The notes: a model not told the origin generated them from the sequence alone. Counted from the first letter of the stretch, positions 45,650 to 54,861 are shown. The stretch is 60,835 bases of DNA from an uncultured Bradyrhizobium sp. (GCF_936928535.1 NZ_CAKZHY010000126.1:1-60835), one strand, 5' to 3'. Numbers and translations are program-made.

Positions 45650-46626
45650 CTCAAATTCGTTCGGTCGTGCTCGGCTGCGGCTCTTATCTGCCGGAGCAGG
45701 TGGTGACCAACGCCCAGTTGGCGGCGCGTATTGACACGTCCGACGAATGGATCGTGCAGCGCACCGGCATTCGCGAACGACACATTGCCGCCGAGGGCGA
45801 GTTCACCTCGCATCTGGCGATCAGGGCGGCGCAGGCCGCGCTCACCGATGCCGGCGTCGATGCGCAATCGATCGAGCTGATCGTGCTCGCGACCTCGACG
45901 CCTGACAACACGTTTCCTGCGACCGCGGTCTCCGTGCAGCACGGCCTCGGCATCAACCATGGTGCGGCGTTCGATCTTCAGGCGGTGTGCTCGGGCTTTG
46001 TGTTCGCGCTTGCCACGGCCGATAATTTCTTGCGTACCGGCGCCTACAAGCGCGCGCTGGTGATCGGGGCCGAGACCTTCTCGCGCATCCTCGACTGGAA
46101 CGACCGCGGCACCTGCGTGCTGTTCGGCGATGGCGCCGGCGCGGTGGTGCTCGAGGCGCAGGAGCAACCGGGCAAGGCTGCCACCGACCGTGGCGTGGTG
46201 ACGACCCATTTGCGCTCCGACGGCCGGCACAAGGCAAAGTTGTTCGTCGACGGCGGCCCGTCCTCGACCCAGACGGTCGGTCACCTGCGCATGGAGGGCC
46301 GCGAGGTCTTCAAGCATGCGGTCGGCATGATCACCGACGTGATCGTCGACGCCTTCCAGGCGACCGGGCTCAATGCCGACAGCATCGACTGGTTCGTGCC
46401 GCACCAGGCCAACAAGCGAATCATCGACGCCTCCGCCCACAAGCTGCATATCGCGCCGGAGAAGGTGGTGCTGACGGTGGATCGCCACGGCAACACCTCG
46501 GCGGCCTCGATTCCGCTGGCGCTGGCGGTGGCGCGCAAGGACGGCCGCATCAAGCGCGGCGACATGGTTCTGCTGGAAGCCATGGGTGGTGGCTTCACCT
46601 GGGGCTCCGCGCTGGTGCGCTGGTAA
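45646..46626 (+). CDS. fabH: 3-oxoacyl-[acyl-carrier-protein] synthase III
   Basis: FabH starts each fatty acid by condensing acetyl-CoA with malonyl-ACP. The 326-aa protein shows the catalytic Cys in DLQAVCSGFVFAL, the His in WFVPHQANKRIID and the Asn in RHGNTSAAS. It starts with GTG overlapping the plsX stop, so the pair is translationally coupled. Confidence 0.96.
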   Translation: MTQIRSVVLGCGSYLPEQVVTNAQLAARIDTSDEWIVQRTGIRERHIAAEGEFTSHLAIRAAQAALTDAGVDAQSIELIVLATSTPDNTFPATAVSVQHGLGINHGAAFDLQAVCSGFVFALATADNFLRTGAYKRALVIGAETFSRILDWNDRGTCVLFGDGAGAVVLEAQEQPGKAATDRGVVTTHLRSDGRHKAKLFVDGGPSSTQTVGHLRMEGREVFKHAVGMITDVIVDAFQATGLNADSIDWFVPHQANKRIIDASAHKLHIAPEKVVLTVDRHGNTSAASIPLALAVARKDGRIKRGDMVLLEAMGGGFTWGSALVRW

Positions 46627-46759
46627 AGCCACATCAGATAAAATTTTGCCGGAATCAGCGCCGATATCGATGCGTCTGCATTGATGAGCGGTGTTGACCG
46701 CCGTATCGTAAGCTCATAATTTCAGACAACAATTGTTCGCCGTGATGTGGGGCAGGGCG

Positions 46760-47101
46760 ATGACCGATCAAAGTAAAACCGTAACGCGTGTGGATCTCTG
46801 CGAGGCCGTCTACCAGAAGGTGGGGTTGTCGCGGACGGAATCGTCTGCGTTCGTGGAACTCGTGCTCAAGGAGATCACCGATTGCCTGGAGAAGGGCGAG
46901 ACGGTGAAGCTGTCCTCCTTCGGCTCCTTCATGGTCCGCAAGAAGGGCCAGCGCATCGGCCGCAATCCGAAGACCGGCACCGAGGTGCCGATCTCGCCGC
47001 GCCGCGTCATGGTGTTCAAGCCGTCGGCGATCCTGAAGCAGCGGATCAACGCCCAGCACCGCACCAATGGCGATGCCAGCAAGGCTCAACCCGAGGCGTA
47101 A
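46760..47101 (+). CDS. ihfA: Integration host factor subunit alpha
   Basis: IhfA/IhfB bend DNA sharply at specific sites. The 113-aa protein (MTDQSKTVTRVDLCEAVYQK) shows the DNA-arm sequence GRNPKTGTEVPISPRRVMVF and ends with a 15-residue polar tail. The start at 46760 has GGCAGGG just upstream. It lies between fabH and a MerR-type gene, as in other Rhizobiales. Confidence 0.93.
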   Translation: MTDQSKTVTRVDLCEAVYQKVGLSRTESSAFVELVLKEITDCLEKGETVKLSSFGSFMVRKKGQRIGRNPKTGTEVPISPRRVMVFKPSAILKQRINAQHRTNGDASKAQPEA

Positions 47102-47126
47102 TCGCCCAACGGATAAGGACTGGCAT

Positions 47127-47705
47127 TTGGACAAGGCGCCGGATGCGTTCCGAACCATCAGCGAAGTAGCGCAGGAACTCGACATTCCGCAGCACGTGCT
47201 GCGGTTCTGGGAAACCCGCTTCTCCCAGATCAAGCCGATGAAGCGCAGCGGCGGCCGCCGCTATTACCGCCCCGATGACGTCGACCTGCTCAAGGGCATC
47301 CGCCGGCTGCTCTATGGCGAGGGCTACACCATCCGCGGGGTGCAGCGGATCCTGAAGGAGCACGGCGTCAAATCGGTGCAGGGCCTGGCCGACGGATCGG
47401 CTGCGGTCTCGTTCGGAGCCATCGAGGACGCCATCGGGGCGAGCCTGATGGAGCCGGACGACGAGCCGCCCATCAAGGGCGTCGCGGATGCCGATGACGA
47501 CGACTACCAGGGCGATGAGGCGGAAGGCATCGACTTCCGCTTCACCGAGGTCGATGACGAGGACATCCTGACCACCTTCCGCAAGGGCGGCACGTCCGCC
47601 GCGCCTGCCGGCCCCAGCGCGCTGGACCGGGAACGGCTGGGGCGGGCACTTGCCGATCTGGTCGCCTGCCGGGAGATGCTGGATCAGGCGCTGAAGGACG
47701 CCTGA
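47127..47705 (+). CDS. MerR-family transcriptional regulator
   Basis: The protein has a MerR-type winged helix at the N-terminus: ISEVAQELDIPQHVLRFWET, RFSQIKPMKRSGGRRYYRPD and GYTIRGVQRILKEHG. The C-terminal 100 residues are acidic (DADDDDYQGDEAEG) without the cysteines of metal-sensing MerR proteins. The TTG at 47127, with AAGGA upstream, gives the usual (M)DKAPDAFRTISEV start; an in-frame ATG at 47067 would overlap ihfA by 35 bases. This ihfA-merR pair is conserved in alphaproteobacteria. Its target genes are unknown. Confidence 0.86.
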   Translation: MDKAPDAFRTISEVAQELDIPQHVLRFWETRFSQIKPMKRSGGRRYYRPDDVDLLKGIRRLLYGEGYTIRGVQRILKEHGVKSVQGLADGSAAVSFGAIEDAIGASLMEPDDEPPIKGVADADDDDYQGDEAEGIDFRFTEVDDEDILTTFRKGGTSAAPAGPSALDRERLGRALADLVACREMLDQALKDA

Positions 47706-47831
47706 CGGCGCTTTTGCTTTGGGCCTTGTCATTTGGCCTTGCGGGCAGTTCCGGCGGGCTTTGAGCGAACACACCAAAATGGTGCCGCTCGCCTTGCGCA
47801 AAGCGGCGATCCTAGCTAATGGAACGACGTT

Positions 47832-47909
47832 CGGAGCGTGGCGCAGCCCGGTTAGCGCACTAGTCTGGGAGACTAGGGGTCGGAGGTTCAAATCCTCTCG
47901 CTCCGACCA
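47832..47909 (+). tRNA. tRNA-Pro (GGG anticodon)
   Basis: The acceptor stem CGGAGCG pairs with CGCTCCG, and the encoded CCA end is at 47907-47909. The anticodon stem CTAGT/ACTAG encloses the loop CTGGGAG, so the anticodon is GGG (proline). The T loop reads TTCAAAT. No integration-element remnant is visible at the 3' end. Confidence 0.96.
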
Positions 47910-48002
47910 TTTTCTTCAGCGAAGGGCCAAAATGTTTGCCCGATCACGGGATCGGCAAGCGATCTGCGGTCCTCCGAACAATCCGATATCAGTCGCTGGC
48001 GA

Positions 48003-48245
48003 TCAGCACCCGTCGGGCGCACACTGCCGCTCCGCGTCGGCCTTGCTGCGTGCCCAGGTCGGAACGGCGAACGCAAGTTGATATTGCCCCATCGTGTCCA
48101 CGAAGGAGGCTTCCGCGCTCTGCAGGCGTTTGGTCAGCCCGCCGACATCGAGGTCTACGGCTGCGTCGACGGCCAAAAGGGACATCGCGAGGCAAGCAAC
48201 CGATCCTGCGATGGCGATCGCCTTCCATTCTGGTGACTCAATCAT
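48003..48245 (-). CDS. Small membrane-anchored or secreted hypothetical protein
   Basis: The 80-aa frame reads MIESPEWKAIAIAGSVACLA followed by a hydrophobic run (MSLLAVDAAV), so it has an N-terminal anchor or an uncleaved signal. The rest is polar and ends CAPDGC, with two cysteines. A weak AGGTAAG precedes the ATG. It stands alone between tRNA-Pro and the tetR gene. The evidence is moderate; it may not be expressed. Confidence 0.45.
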   Translation of the reverse strand: MIESPEWKAIAIAGSVACLAMSLLAVDAAVDLDVGGLTKRLQSAEASFVDTMGQYQLAFAVPTWARSKADAERQCAPDGC

Positions 48246-48423
48246 CTTACCTAATCACGTAATTATCGCCGGGCAAGTTTCAACCCCTTGCTTGGCTCGG
48301 GCAGGCGTTTTTGAGGTGTGACGGTTCGATAGCGGGGCGAGGCGTGTCGGCCTGATCGCCCGCGAATCGATCGCGGCTTTTGATACCACGACCTCGGGCG
48401 CCGAGGCTGGTCCAGAACGAATG

Positions 48424-49053
48424 CTAGGCGGATGGCCGCAGATATCCCACCACCATCCGCGTCGTCTCATCCACCAGCGTCCGTACGAGCTTGTCCGGCA
48501 GCGTCTCGGCCTGGTTCAGCACCGTGTTGTGCGCGACGGCTTCGATGGCGCTGACGCAGATGAAGGTGGCGACGTCGAGGTCGATCCTGCGCATCTCCTT
48601 GCGGCGGCTGTCGAGATAGGCACGCACGAGGGTATGGACCTCGCGGCTGAAGGCTTCGACGTCGAGCTTGCCTGCGCGCGGGATCTGCTCGGCAAGGACG
48701 CGATGCAGCTTGGGGTTGATACGGTGCGCGTCGATCGCGACGGTGACGAGGCGGCGCACGGCTTTCTCGAGCGGCATGTCGGCGACTTCGCAGAGTGTCG
48801 CACGAACGATCGCCATGATCTCCTCGTTGTGGCGATCGATCACGGCGGCGACGAGCGCCTCCTTGCTCGGGAAATATTGATACAACGAGCCGACGCTGAC
48901 GCCTGCGACCTCGGCGATCCGGTTGGTGCTGGTCTTCTCGAAACCGTCCTTGACCAGAATGCGAGCGGTCGCCTCGACCAGGGCGTCGACCGTGGCGCGG
49001 GATCGCTCCTGCGAGGCGCTTTTTCGGGGTTTTGTCGGCGGCTTGCGGGCCAC
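48424..49053 (-). CDS. TetR-family transcriptional regulator
   Basis: The N-terminal helix-turn-helix is typical: ATARILVKDGFEKTSTNRIA followed by EVAGVSVGSLYQYFPSKEAL. The C-terminal ligand-binding part is helical. I chose the GTG at 49053 (VARKPPTKPRKSASQERSRA). An ATG at 49101 would put the start on a TATAAT box and inside the palindromic operator at 49084. It diverges from the hydrolase gene at 49175 and probably controls it and itself; the ligand is unknown. Confidence 0.86.
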   Translation of the reverse strand: MARKPPTKPRKSASQERSRATVDALVEATARILVKDGFEKTSTNRIAEVAGVSVGSLYQYFPSKEALVAAVIDRHNEEIMAIVRATLCEVADMPLEKAVRRLVTVAIDAHRINPKLHRVLAEQIPRAGKLDVEAFSREVHTLVRAYLDSRRKEMRRIDLDVATFICVSAIEAVAHNTVLNQAETLPDKLVRTLVDETTRMVVGYLRPSA

Positions 49054-49070
49054 GGCCTTGTGATCCGAAT

Positions 49071-49105
49071 GCGAGTAGGAAAAGCGAGTGAATACTCGCA
49101 TTATA
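49071..49105 (-). promoter_or_regulatory. TetR-type operator and -10 box
   Basis: GCGAGT-gaat-ACTCGC (49084-49099) is a perfect palindrome, with a third GCGAGT at 49071-49076. On the minus strand TATAAT occupies 49105-49100 directly beside it, so a bound dimer would cover the transcription start of tetR. Confidence 0.65.
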
Positions 49106-49174
49106 TCGGCAAGTGGCGGCCGGTTAGCAAGCCTCTTCGTCGCCGCCTCGAACGAGCCAGATGGGGATGCGGCC

Positions 49175-50149
49175 ATGAGCGTTGCCAGGATCGTATCAGC
49201 CCTGCAGTTTTGCCCTGAGGGTTGCGTGTTCAGTCCGCCGGACCGGCGCGATCCCGCGCCGAGCGTGCAGAGCCGCCTGTTCAACTTGCTGCTGCGGCAG
49301 CTCCCGTACAAGCGCCAGCTCGCTTCCGCCGAAGCGGTGCGGGCTCATGTGCAGAAGCTCGCGCTGGAGCCTGTAACGTTCGAGCCAACGGGTTTGGGCC
49401 GCGGTGTCGAGGCGACGCTGACCAAGATGGGCGGATGGCCGGTCTATTACACCGCACCGTCGTCGGGCCATGAGGGCTGCAACTTCGTCATGTTCCTGCA
49501 TGGCGGCGGCTACATCAACGAGATCGTGCCGGCGCATTGGCGCTTTGTCGGCCAGATGACGCGCAAGGCAGGCGTCGTCTGCGTCGTGCCGATCTACCCG
49601 CTGGCGCCGCGCGCCACCGCAAAGGATGTCGTGCCTGCTACGGCCGAGCTATTGCGGATGCTGCTGGAGGATGCGGGGCAGGCGAAGGTCACGGTGGTCG
49701 GCAATTCGGCCGGAGCGGGCCTTGCCCTTGCGGCGTGCCAATGGCTGCGCGACCGCGGTCACTGCCAGCCAAGCCGCCTGATGCTGATCTCGCCGGGAGC
49801 CGATGCGTCTGTCAGCCGCCCCGAGCAAATCGAGATCGCCGCGCGCGATCCGATCCAGGATATTCCCGGCATCATCGAGGCCGCGCGGCTCTATGCCGGC
49901 GAGCTCGATGTCGGCCATCCCTTCGTCAGCCCGCTCAACGGCGCGTTCAGATCGCTCGCGCCGATGACGATCTTTTCGGGGACGCGCGATCTGCTCTACC
50001 CCGATAGCGTCGATCTCGCCGCGCGAGCGCGGGCCGCGGGTGTATCGGTCGAGCTGTATCTGTGGCGTGACCAGCCGCACAATTACGCATTGATGCCGAC
50101 ACCGGAGGGCCGGCGGGCACGTTCGATGATTTTGGGGGCGGTGGCTTGA
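49175..50149 (+). CDS. Alpha/beta hydrolase, HSL-type esterase/lipase
   Basis: The 324-aa protein has the hormone-sensitive-lipase family pattern: oxyanion-hole HGGGYINE, nucleophile elbow VVGNSAGAGLAL, Asp in GTRDLLYPDS and His in WRDQPHNYALMP. These are expected catalytic residues of acyl-ester hydrolases. The start MSVARIVSALQFC at 49175 was chosen; the frame continues upstream into the divergent operator. It is probably controlled by the adjacent TetR protein. Confidence 0.88.
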   Translation: MSVARIVSALQFCPEGCVFSPPDRRDPAPSVQSRLFNLLLRQLPYKRQLASAEAVRAHVQKLALEPVTFEPTGLGRGVEATLTKMGGWPVYYTAPSSGHEGCNFVMFLHGGGYINEIVPAHWRFVGQMTRKAGVVCVVPIYPLAPRATAKDVVPATAELLRMLLEDAGQAKVTVVGNSAGAGLALAACQWLRDRGHCQPSRLMLISPGADASVSRPEQIEIAARDPIQDIPGIIEAARLYAGELDVGHPFVSPLNGAFRSLAPMTIFSGTRDLLYPDSVDLAARARAAGVSVELYLWRDQPHNYALMPTPEGRRARSMILGAVA

Positions 50150-50275
50150 AGAAAGTGCGTGACTGATGTCACGCTGCGCGTGGCCTCGGTTGAGACCTTG
50201 CCGCTGTGGTGCCCTCATGAAAGGGACGATGCGGCCCCTGGGGCGTCTCCTCGATGTCAGTAATTTTGCGGGGCC

Positions 50276-50515
50276 TTAGGCGTGTCCCTTGATCTCGTAA
50301 TGGCCCGGCACGCATTTGTAGCGCTCGAGGCGCCAATTGTTGTGGTAGATCGGATGCTCGTCCATCCATTTTGCGAGCGGGGCCTGCGCACCGACTGCGC
50401 ATGCCATCATCGACATGTCGGGCGTCATGTTGCTGTCGGTCACGATTTCCTCGACACAGCCGCCCGAAGCAGCAGCGCCAAGCCGGCAGAGCACGGCAAC
50501 GACGGTTATGAACAT
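50276..50515 (-). CDS. Small exported hypothetical protein
   Basis: The 79-aa product begins MFITVVAVLCRLGAAASGGC, a hydrophobic leader, and continues with the segment TDSNMTPDMSMMACAVGAQA and HPIYHNNWRLERYKCVPGHY. Several cysteines lie in the mature region. AGGTGA precedes the ATG. Highly similar short proteins appear to occur in Bradyrhizobium, but no function is known to me. Confidence 0.7.
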   Translation of the reverse strand: MFITVVAVLCRLGAAASGGCVEEIVTDSNMTPDMSMMACAVGAQAPLAKWMDEHPIYHNNWRLERYKCVPGHYEIKGHA

Positions 50516-50836
50516 TCCAGTCACCTCATCGGTAGTTTCGACCACGAGGAGGATGCAAGCCGAGTGCCACAGCCTGTGTCGGAAACGACACGCCAGCTGG
50601 GTCTGCTCGCCCCAGTGCCCCATTTGACGATTCGGATTGTAAAAAAATTGCCCATAAACCGAAGCCGGACAAATACGGGGAACCCACCGAATAATTGGCA
50701 GGGATGAGCGATTGTGGGGGCAGTGCCGCGCGATCAGCGCTTCACAAGGTTGGCGTAGCCGATACGCTTCAGACGTGCGGGTACTCGTCAAAAGAGCGGG
50801 GCCGCCACAAGGGTTATGGAACCGCGAGGGCAGACC

Positions 50837-51745
50837 ATGAAGGTGCGACCGACCGGCGTTATTCCGCCGATGACAACGCCATTCCGGAAAGACGGCGAGA
50901 TCGACTACAAGCTAGTGGCGCCGCAGGTCGATTGGATGATCGGTGCCGGCGCCCATGGCGTTGCGGCCGGTGGCTCGACCGGCGAAGGGCACACGCTCGA
51001 CCACGAGGAATATCGCGACTTGATGGCGGCGACCGTGGAGGCGGTGAAGGGACGCATCCCTGTCATCGCCGGCATCATCGTCGATTCCACGCGCGATGCG
51101 ATCCGCCGCGGCAAGCTGGTGCGCGACATGAATGTCGCCGCTCTCCAGGTCACGCCGGTGCACTATCTGTTCAAGCCCGATGACGAGGCGATGGTGGCGC
51201 ATTTCCGCGCCATGGCCGATGAGACCGGCATGCCCATCATCATCTACAACGTGGTGCCGTGGTCGTATCTGTCGCCGGCGCTGCTGACGCGGATCATGAC
51301 CGAGGTGCCGCTGGTCGTCGGCGTCAAGCAGAGCGCGGGCGATCTCAAGCTGTTCGCGGATCTCATGATGATGGCGCCGGACAAGCTGATCTACAGCGCG
51401 GTCGATGCCCTGATGTATCCGTCCTATACGCTCGGCGCCCACGGCTCGATCGCTGCGATCCTGACCGCTGCACCGCATGCCTCCGTCGCGCTGTGGGACG
51501 CCGTGAAGGCAGGTGACCATCCGCGTGCACTCGAGCTGCACAAGAAGCTGCTGACGCTGTGGAACGCGATCATTGCCGACAACCTGCCTGCCTGTACGCG
51601 CTACGCGCAGACACTCCAAGGCCTGCCCAGGACCTTTCCGCGTGCGCCGATGCCGGAGGCGTCACCCGCGCAGCAGGCGGCGACCCGCAAGGCGTTGGAG
51701 GCGTTGGGAGCGCTGGGCGGGCGGCACACCGAGGCAGCCGAATAG
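50837..51745 (+). CDS. Dihydrodipicolinate synthase (DapA/NAL) family aldolase
   Basis: The 302-aa TIM-barrel protein has the family start GVIPPMTTPF, the STGEGHTL pocket, the catalytic Tyr in IIIYNVVP and the Schiff-base Lys in GVKQSAGD. The family includes DHDPS, N-acetylneuraminate lyase and many keto-acid aldolases. As it is beside an SDR gene and not lysine genes, a catabolic aldolase is more likely. The substrate is unknown. GAGGG precedes the start. Confidence 0.87.
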   Translation: MKVRPTGVIPPMTTPFRKDGEIDYKLVAPQVDWMIGAGAHGVAAGGSTGEGHTLDHEEYRDLMAATVEAVKGRIPVIAGIIVDSTRDAIRRGKLVRDMNVAALQVTPVHYLFKPDDEAMVAHFRAMADETGMPIIIYNVVPWSYLSPALLTRIMTEVPLVVGVKQSAGDLKLFADLMMMAPDKLIYSAVDALMYPSYTLGAHGSIAAILTAAPHASVALWDAVKAGDHPRALELHKKLLTLWNAIIADNLPACTRYAQTLQGLPRTFPRAPMPEASPAQQAATRKALEALGALGGRHTEAAE

Positions 51746-51887
51746 TCCGCACGCCGAAATAACTGATCTCGAATGGCAGCGCCGATCCGCTTTTACCTGC
51801 GGATGCGGCGCTGCTACATTTTGCGCGCGACCGCGTCGGCGGCGCAGCGACAAGAAACACACCGACAAGCGGAGGGCCGAAAGTCCC

Positions 51888-52859
51888 ATGAAGGAATTTG
51901 CTGGAAAGATCGCTGTTATCACCGGTGGCGGCACGGGCATGGGACGGGAGCTCGCGCGGCAGCTCGTGGCCGAGGGCTGCAACGTCGCGATGTGCGACGT
52001 CTCGGAAGCCGCGATGGCCGAGACCAAGCGGCTGTGCGAGGTGGAGAAGCTGCCGCAGGGCCTGCGCGTGACGACGCATGTCGCCGACGTCTCGATCGAG
52101 GATCATCTCAAGCGTTTTCGCGATGAGCTCGCCGAGCAGCAGAAGACGGACAAGATCCATCTGCTGTTCAACAATGCCGGCATCGGCGGTGGCGGCAGCC
52201 TGTTCACCAACACGCGCGAGCAGTGGGAGCGCACCTTCAACATCTGCTGGGGTGGCGTCTATCTCGGCGTCCGCACCTTTCTGCCGATGCTGGTTGCGGC
52301 GGACGAAGCCCACATCATCAACACTGCCAGCGTCAACGGCTTCTGGGCCTCGATCGGCATGGGCCAGGCCCACACCGCCTACAGCTCGGCGAAGTTCGCG
52401 GTGAAGGGTTTTACTGAAGCGCTGATCAATGATCTCCGTCTGCACGCGCCGCATGTCAAATGCTCCGTCGTGATGCCCGGCCATATCGGCACCTCGATCG
52501 TCTCCAATTCACGCAAGGTGCAGAGTGGCGACGGTTCGGAGCGGCTCAACGCCGACGAGGTTGCGCTGACCCGCAAACGCATGGTCGCGGCCGCCGTGCC
52601 AGATGCTGACAAAATGTCGGACGAGGACATCCAGGCGGTGTTCGCCGAGCGCGCCCGCAGCTTCCTCGAGGATGCACCGACGACCGCGGCGCAAGCCGCC
52701 AAGATCATCCTGGATGGCGTGAAGGCAGAGCGGTGGCGTATTCTGGTGGGAGATGACGCAAAGCGTCTGGACGAGCGTGTCCGCGCGACGCCCGAGCAGG
52801 CCTATGACCGTGCCTTCTACGAAAGCTTTACCCAGGAGGTCGGCTGGCAGCTTGGCTGA
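51888..52859 (+). CDS. SDR-family oxidoreductase
   Basis: The 323-aa short-chain dehydrogenase shows the NAD(P) motif TGGGTGMG, NNAGIGG, and the catalytic YxxxK as AYSSAK. The last 70 residues extend beyond the usual SDR core. It follows the DapA-like gene by 142 bases and may act in the same pathway. GGAGGG lies about 12 bases before the ATG. Confidence 0.9.
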   Translation: MKEFAGKIAVITGGGTGMGRELARQLVAEGCNVAMCDVSEAAMAETKRLCEVEKLPQGLRVTTHVADVSIEDHLKRFRDELAEQQKTDKIHLLFNNAGIGGGGSLFTNTREQWERTFNICWGGVYLGVRTFLPMLVAADEAHIINTASVNGFWASIGMGQAHTAYSSAKFAVKGFTEALINDLRLHAPHVKCSVVMPGHIGTSIVSNSRKVQSGDGSERLNADEVALTRKRMVAAAVPDADKMSDEDIQAVFAERARSFLEDAPTTAAQAAKIILDGVKAERWRILVGDDAKRLDERVRATPEQAYDRAFYESFTQEVGWQLG

Positions 52860-53133
52860 CTCCGTTCGGCGGAGGCGGTCAATTACCGCGCGCGTAAGTA
52901 GGTATGATCATCGTCATCGCAAGGGCGTGCACGACATTTTACTGATGTATTTGCGGCCGCCCCTGCCTGTCCTGACGCCCTTATGACGAAACGGAATGTG
53001 ACGCATGCAATGATATTCCCGCGTTCAAGCGATGGTGATCTTGAACGGGTCTCATTCGGGGCAGCGCTGCTTGGTCGGTGAACTAAAATAGTTTAGTGAA
53101 TCGGGGGTAATGCCACGATAGAGCGTCGCTCCG
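52860..53133. other. Intergenic region before the hydrolase-fold gene
   Basis: This 274-base gap has two small hairpins just after the SDR stop (CTCCG/CGGAG and GCGGT/ACCGC, no T-run) and an AT-rich palindrome at 53082. The rest shows no gene. Confidence 0.5.
53082..53097. promoter_or_regulatory. AT-rich operator upstream of the hydrolase-fold gene
   Basis: ACTAAAATAGTTTAGT pairs at seven of eight positions of its inverse and lies 37 bases before the gene at 53134. The same sequence in inverse orientation recurs with 13 of 16 matches at 54977-54992, upstream of marR. Confidence 0.6.
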
Positions 53134-54249
53134 ATGATACCCGCTTGCCTCTCCGACGACTTCATCCTCTGCCCGGAGAGAGAGGATATCTCCGCCGAGT
53201 TCACCCGGCTGCTGACCGCGGCACAAGAGGGTGGCGCCACCATCGCCGAATGCCTGATGATCGCGCGGCAGCTCAAGCGCGGCGACGAGCAGTCCTGGCA
53301 TCGCGAGTGGAAGAAGCTGGCGCAGGCCAACCGGCATCGTGCCGAGGCAGCCTTCGCGGAAGGCCACATGGTCACCGCGCAGCGCAATTGGCTGCGCGCG
53401 ATGAACTATTACGGCGCGGCCGCGATGCCGCTCGATCCCGCCGACGAGCGCCGCTGGGTGGCGGTGCTCGCGATGCAGGAATGCGCCCGCCGTTTCCTCA
53501 CGGCCCGCGGCCCTGCCGGCGAAGTCGTGACAATTCCGTGGATCGAAGGGCATTCGTTGCAGGGCTATTTCCTGCCTGCGCCCGCGACCAGCGGTCGCGC
53601 TCCGACCGTGATCTGCATCGGCGAGCCCGGGCATCGCAAGGAAGAATTCCTGGTCAAGCTTGCGCCGCATGCGCGCGAGCGCGGATTCTCGATGTTGGCG
53701 CTCGATCTGCTCGGCGACGAGCGCGACGACTACGTTGACGTGCTGCTGCAGCGTCGGGACATCGAGAGCTCGATCGCCAGCGCGATGGATTACCTGGAGC
53801 TGCGCAGCGACGTCGATTTCGATCGCGTTGCGATCGTGGCCGACGGGTGGGGCTCATCGTTCGTTGCGCGCGCCGTGTTGCAGGAGCCGCGGTTTGCCGC
53901 GGCCGTCTGCGATGGCGGTCTGTGGGACCTGCACGAGCGGTCGTTCTTTGCCAGCCGCTTTGCCATGAGCGATCTCAGCATCGTTCCGGTACCGCATGCG
54001 CCGCTGATGGCGTCAGGCGCCGAATGCCCGGTGCTGATCACGCTGGGCGAGGATGGTTGGCTCGAAGCCGACCGGGCGCAGCAGATCGTGCAGAAATCCC
54101 GGCTCGGCAGCTCCGACATCGTGCTGAAAGTGTTCACCGCAGCGGAGACCGGCGCGGCGCAGGCACATGCCGACAATCCGAGCCTTGCCAACGAATACAT
54201 CTTCGACTGGCTCGAATCCCAACTCGGCGCCGCTGGCAAGCGGATCTGA
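53134..54249 (+). CDS. Alpha/beta-hydrolase-fold protein with degenerate nucleophile elbow
   Basis: The 371-aa protein has a helical N-terminal region (residues about 1-125) and an alpha/beta-hydrolase core, with the oxyanion region PTVICIGEPGHRKEE, the acidic loop in VLITLGEDGW and a final helix QAHADNPSLANEYIFDWLES. This resembles the FrsA/2,6-dihydroxypseudooxynicotine-hydrolase group. The nucleophile elbow reads AIVADGWGSSF instead of GxSxG, so the catalytic serine seems to be replaced by glycine. It may be inactive, act by another residue (the adjacent Ser), or be a lyase/binding protein. It converges on marR. Confidence 0.75.
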   Translation: MIPACLSDDFILCPEREDISAEFTRLLTAAQEGGATIAECLMIARQLKRGDEQSWHREWKKLAQANRHRAEAAFAEGHMVTAQRNWLRAMNYYGAAAMPLDPADERRWVAVLAMQECARRFLTARGPAGEVVTIPWIEGHSLQGYFLPAPATSGRAPTVICIGEPGHRKEEFLVKLAPHARERGFSMLALDLLGDERDDYVDVLLQRRDIESSIASAMDYLELRSDVDFDRVAIVADGWGSSFVARAVLQEPRFAAAVCDGGLWDLHERSFFASRFAMSDLSIVPVPHAPLMASGAECPVLITLGEDGWLEADRAQQIVQKSRLGSSDIVLKVFTAAETGAAQAHADNPSLANEYIFDWLESQLGAAGKRI

Positions 54250-54276
54250 GCGCGGCCTTCGAGCGGAAGGGGCGCC

Positions 54277-54834
54277 TCAGAAATCCAGGGAGAGTCTGAC
54301 GCAGGCTTTCTCGAGCCGACCCTTCAGCGTCGCGAGCTTGGTGGTGAATTCCGTCAGTTCGTTCTCGTCGAACTCCTGGAAGACGAATTCGCGAATCGTC
54401 TTGTACTGCTCGTTGAGGCTCGCGATGTGCTTCTGGGTCTTCTCGACCAGCGACAGCCGCACCACGCGGGCGTCAGTCGGTGAAGGGCGGCGGCGTAACA
54501 GGCCCTTCTTCTCCAGCAGCTTGGACTGGGTGGTGACGAAGGACGGGTCGACGTGAAGCAGCTTGGAGACCACGTTGATGGGGACGCCATCGTCCTTGTC
54601 GAGGTCGGAAATCGCCATCAGGATCAGCCATTGCGGTCCGCTGATGCCGAGCGTCCTGGCCCAGAACTGACGCAGCTCCTCCAGGTACATGTTGATCGAG
54701 GATATCTCCCAGGTGAATCGCCTGATGATATCCAGATTGCCGGCGGAGCGGAGGCGCGCCCCTTCTTTCCTCGTCGCTGACAAAGCGTCACTCCCGCAAG
54801 CTGATTCATTCTCGTCAGTTTTCGCGGCGGACAT
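54277..54834 (-). CDS. MarR-family transcriptional regulator
   Basis: The 185-aa protein has a winged helix (residues about 60-130): SGPQWLILMAISDLDKDDGV, NVVSKLLHVDPSFVTTQSKL and the wing RRRPSPTDARVVRLSLVEK. A 40-residue charged N-terminus precedes it. The ATG at 54834 was chosen over a TTG nine codons upstream. The shared operator at 53082 and 54977 suggests it controls itself and the hydrolase-fold gene. The ligand is unknown. Confidence 0.85.
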   Translation of the reverse strand: MSAAKTDENESACGSDALSATRKEGARLRSAGNLDIIRRFTWEISSINMYLEELRQFWARTLGISGPQWLILMAISDLDKDDGVPINVVSKLLHVDPSFVTTQSKLLEKKGLLRRRPSPTDARVVRLSLVEKTQKHIASLNEQYKTIREFVFQEFDENELTEFTTKLATLKGRLEKACVRLSLDF

Positions 54835-54861
54835 AGTCCACGCAAGTCTGCCCTGACGCAA

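Noticed and set aside
47832..48420. A genomic island attached at tRNA-Pro
   Set aside because: No integrase, no direct repeat of the tRNA 3' end and no change to obviously foreign genes was found downstream.
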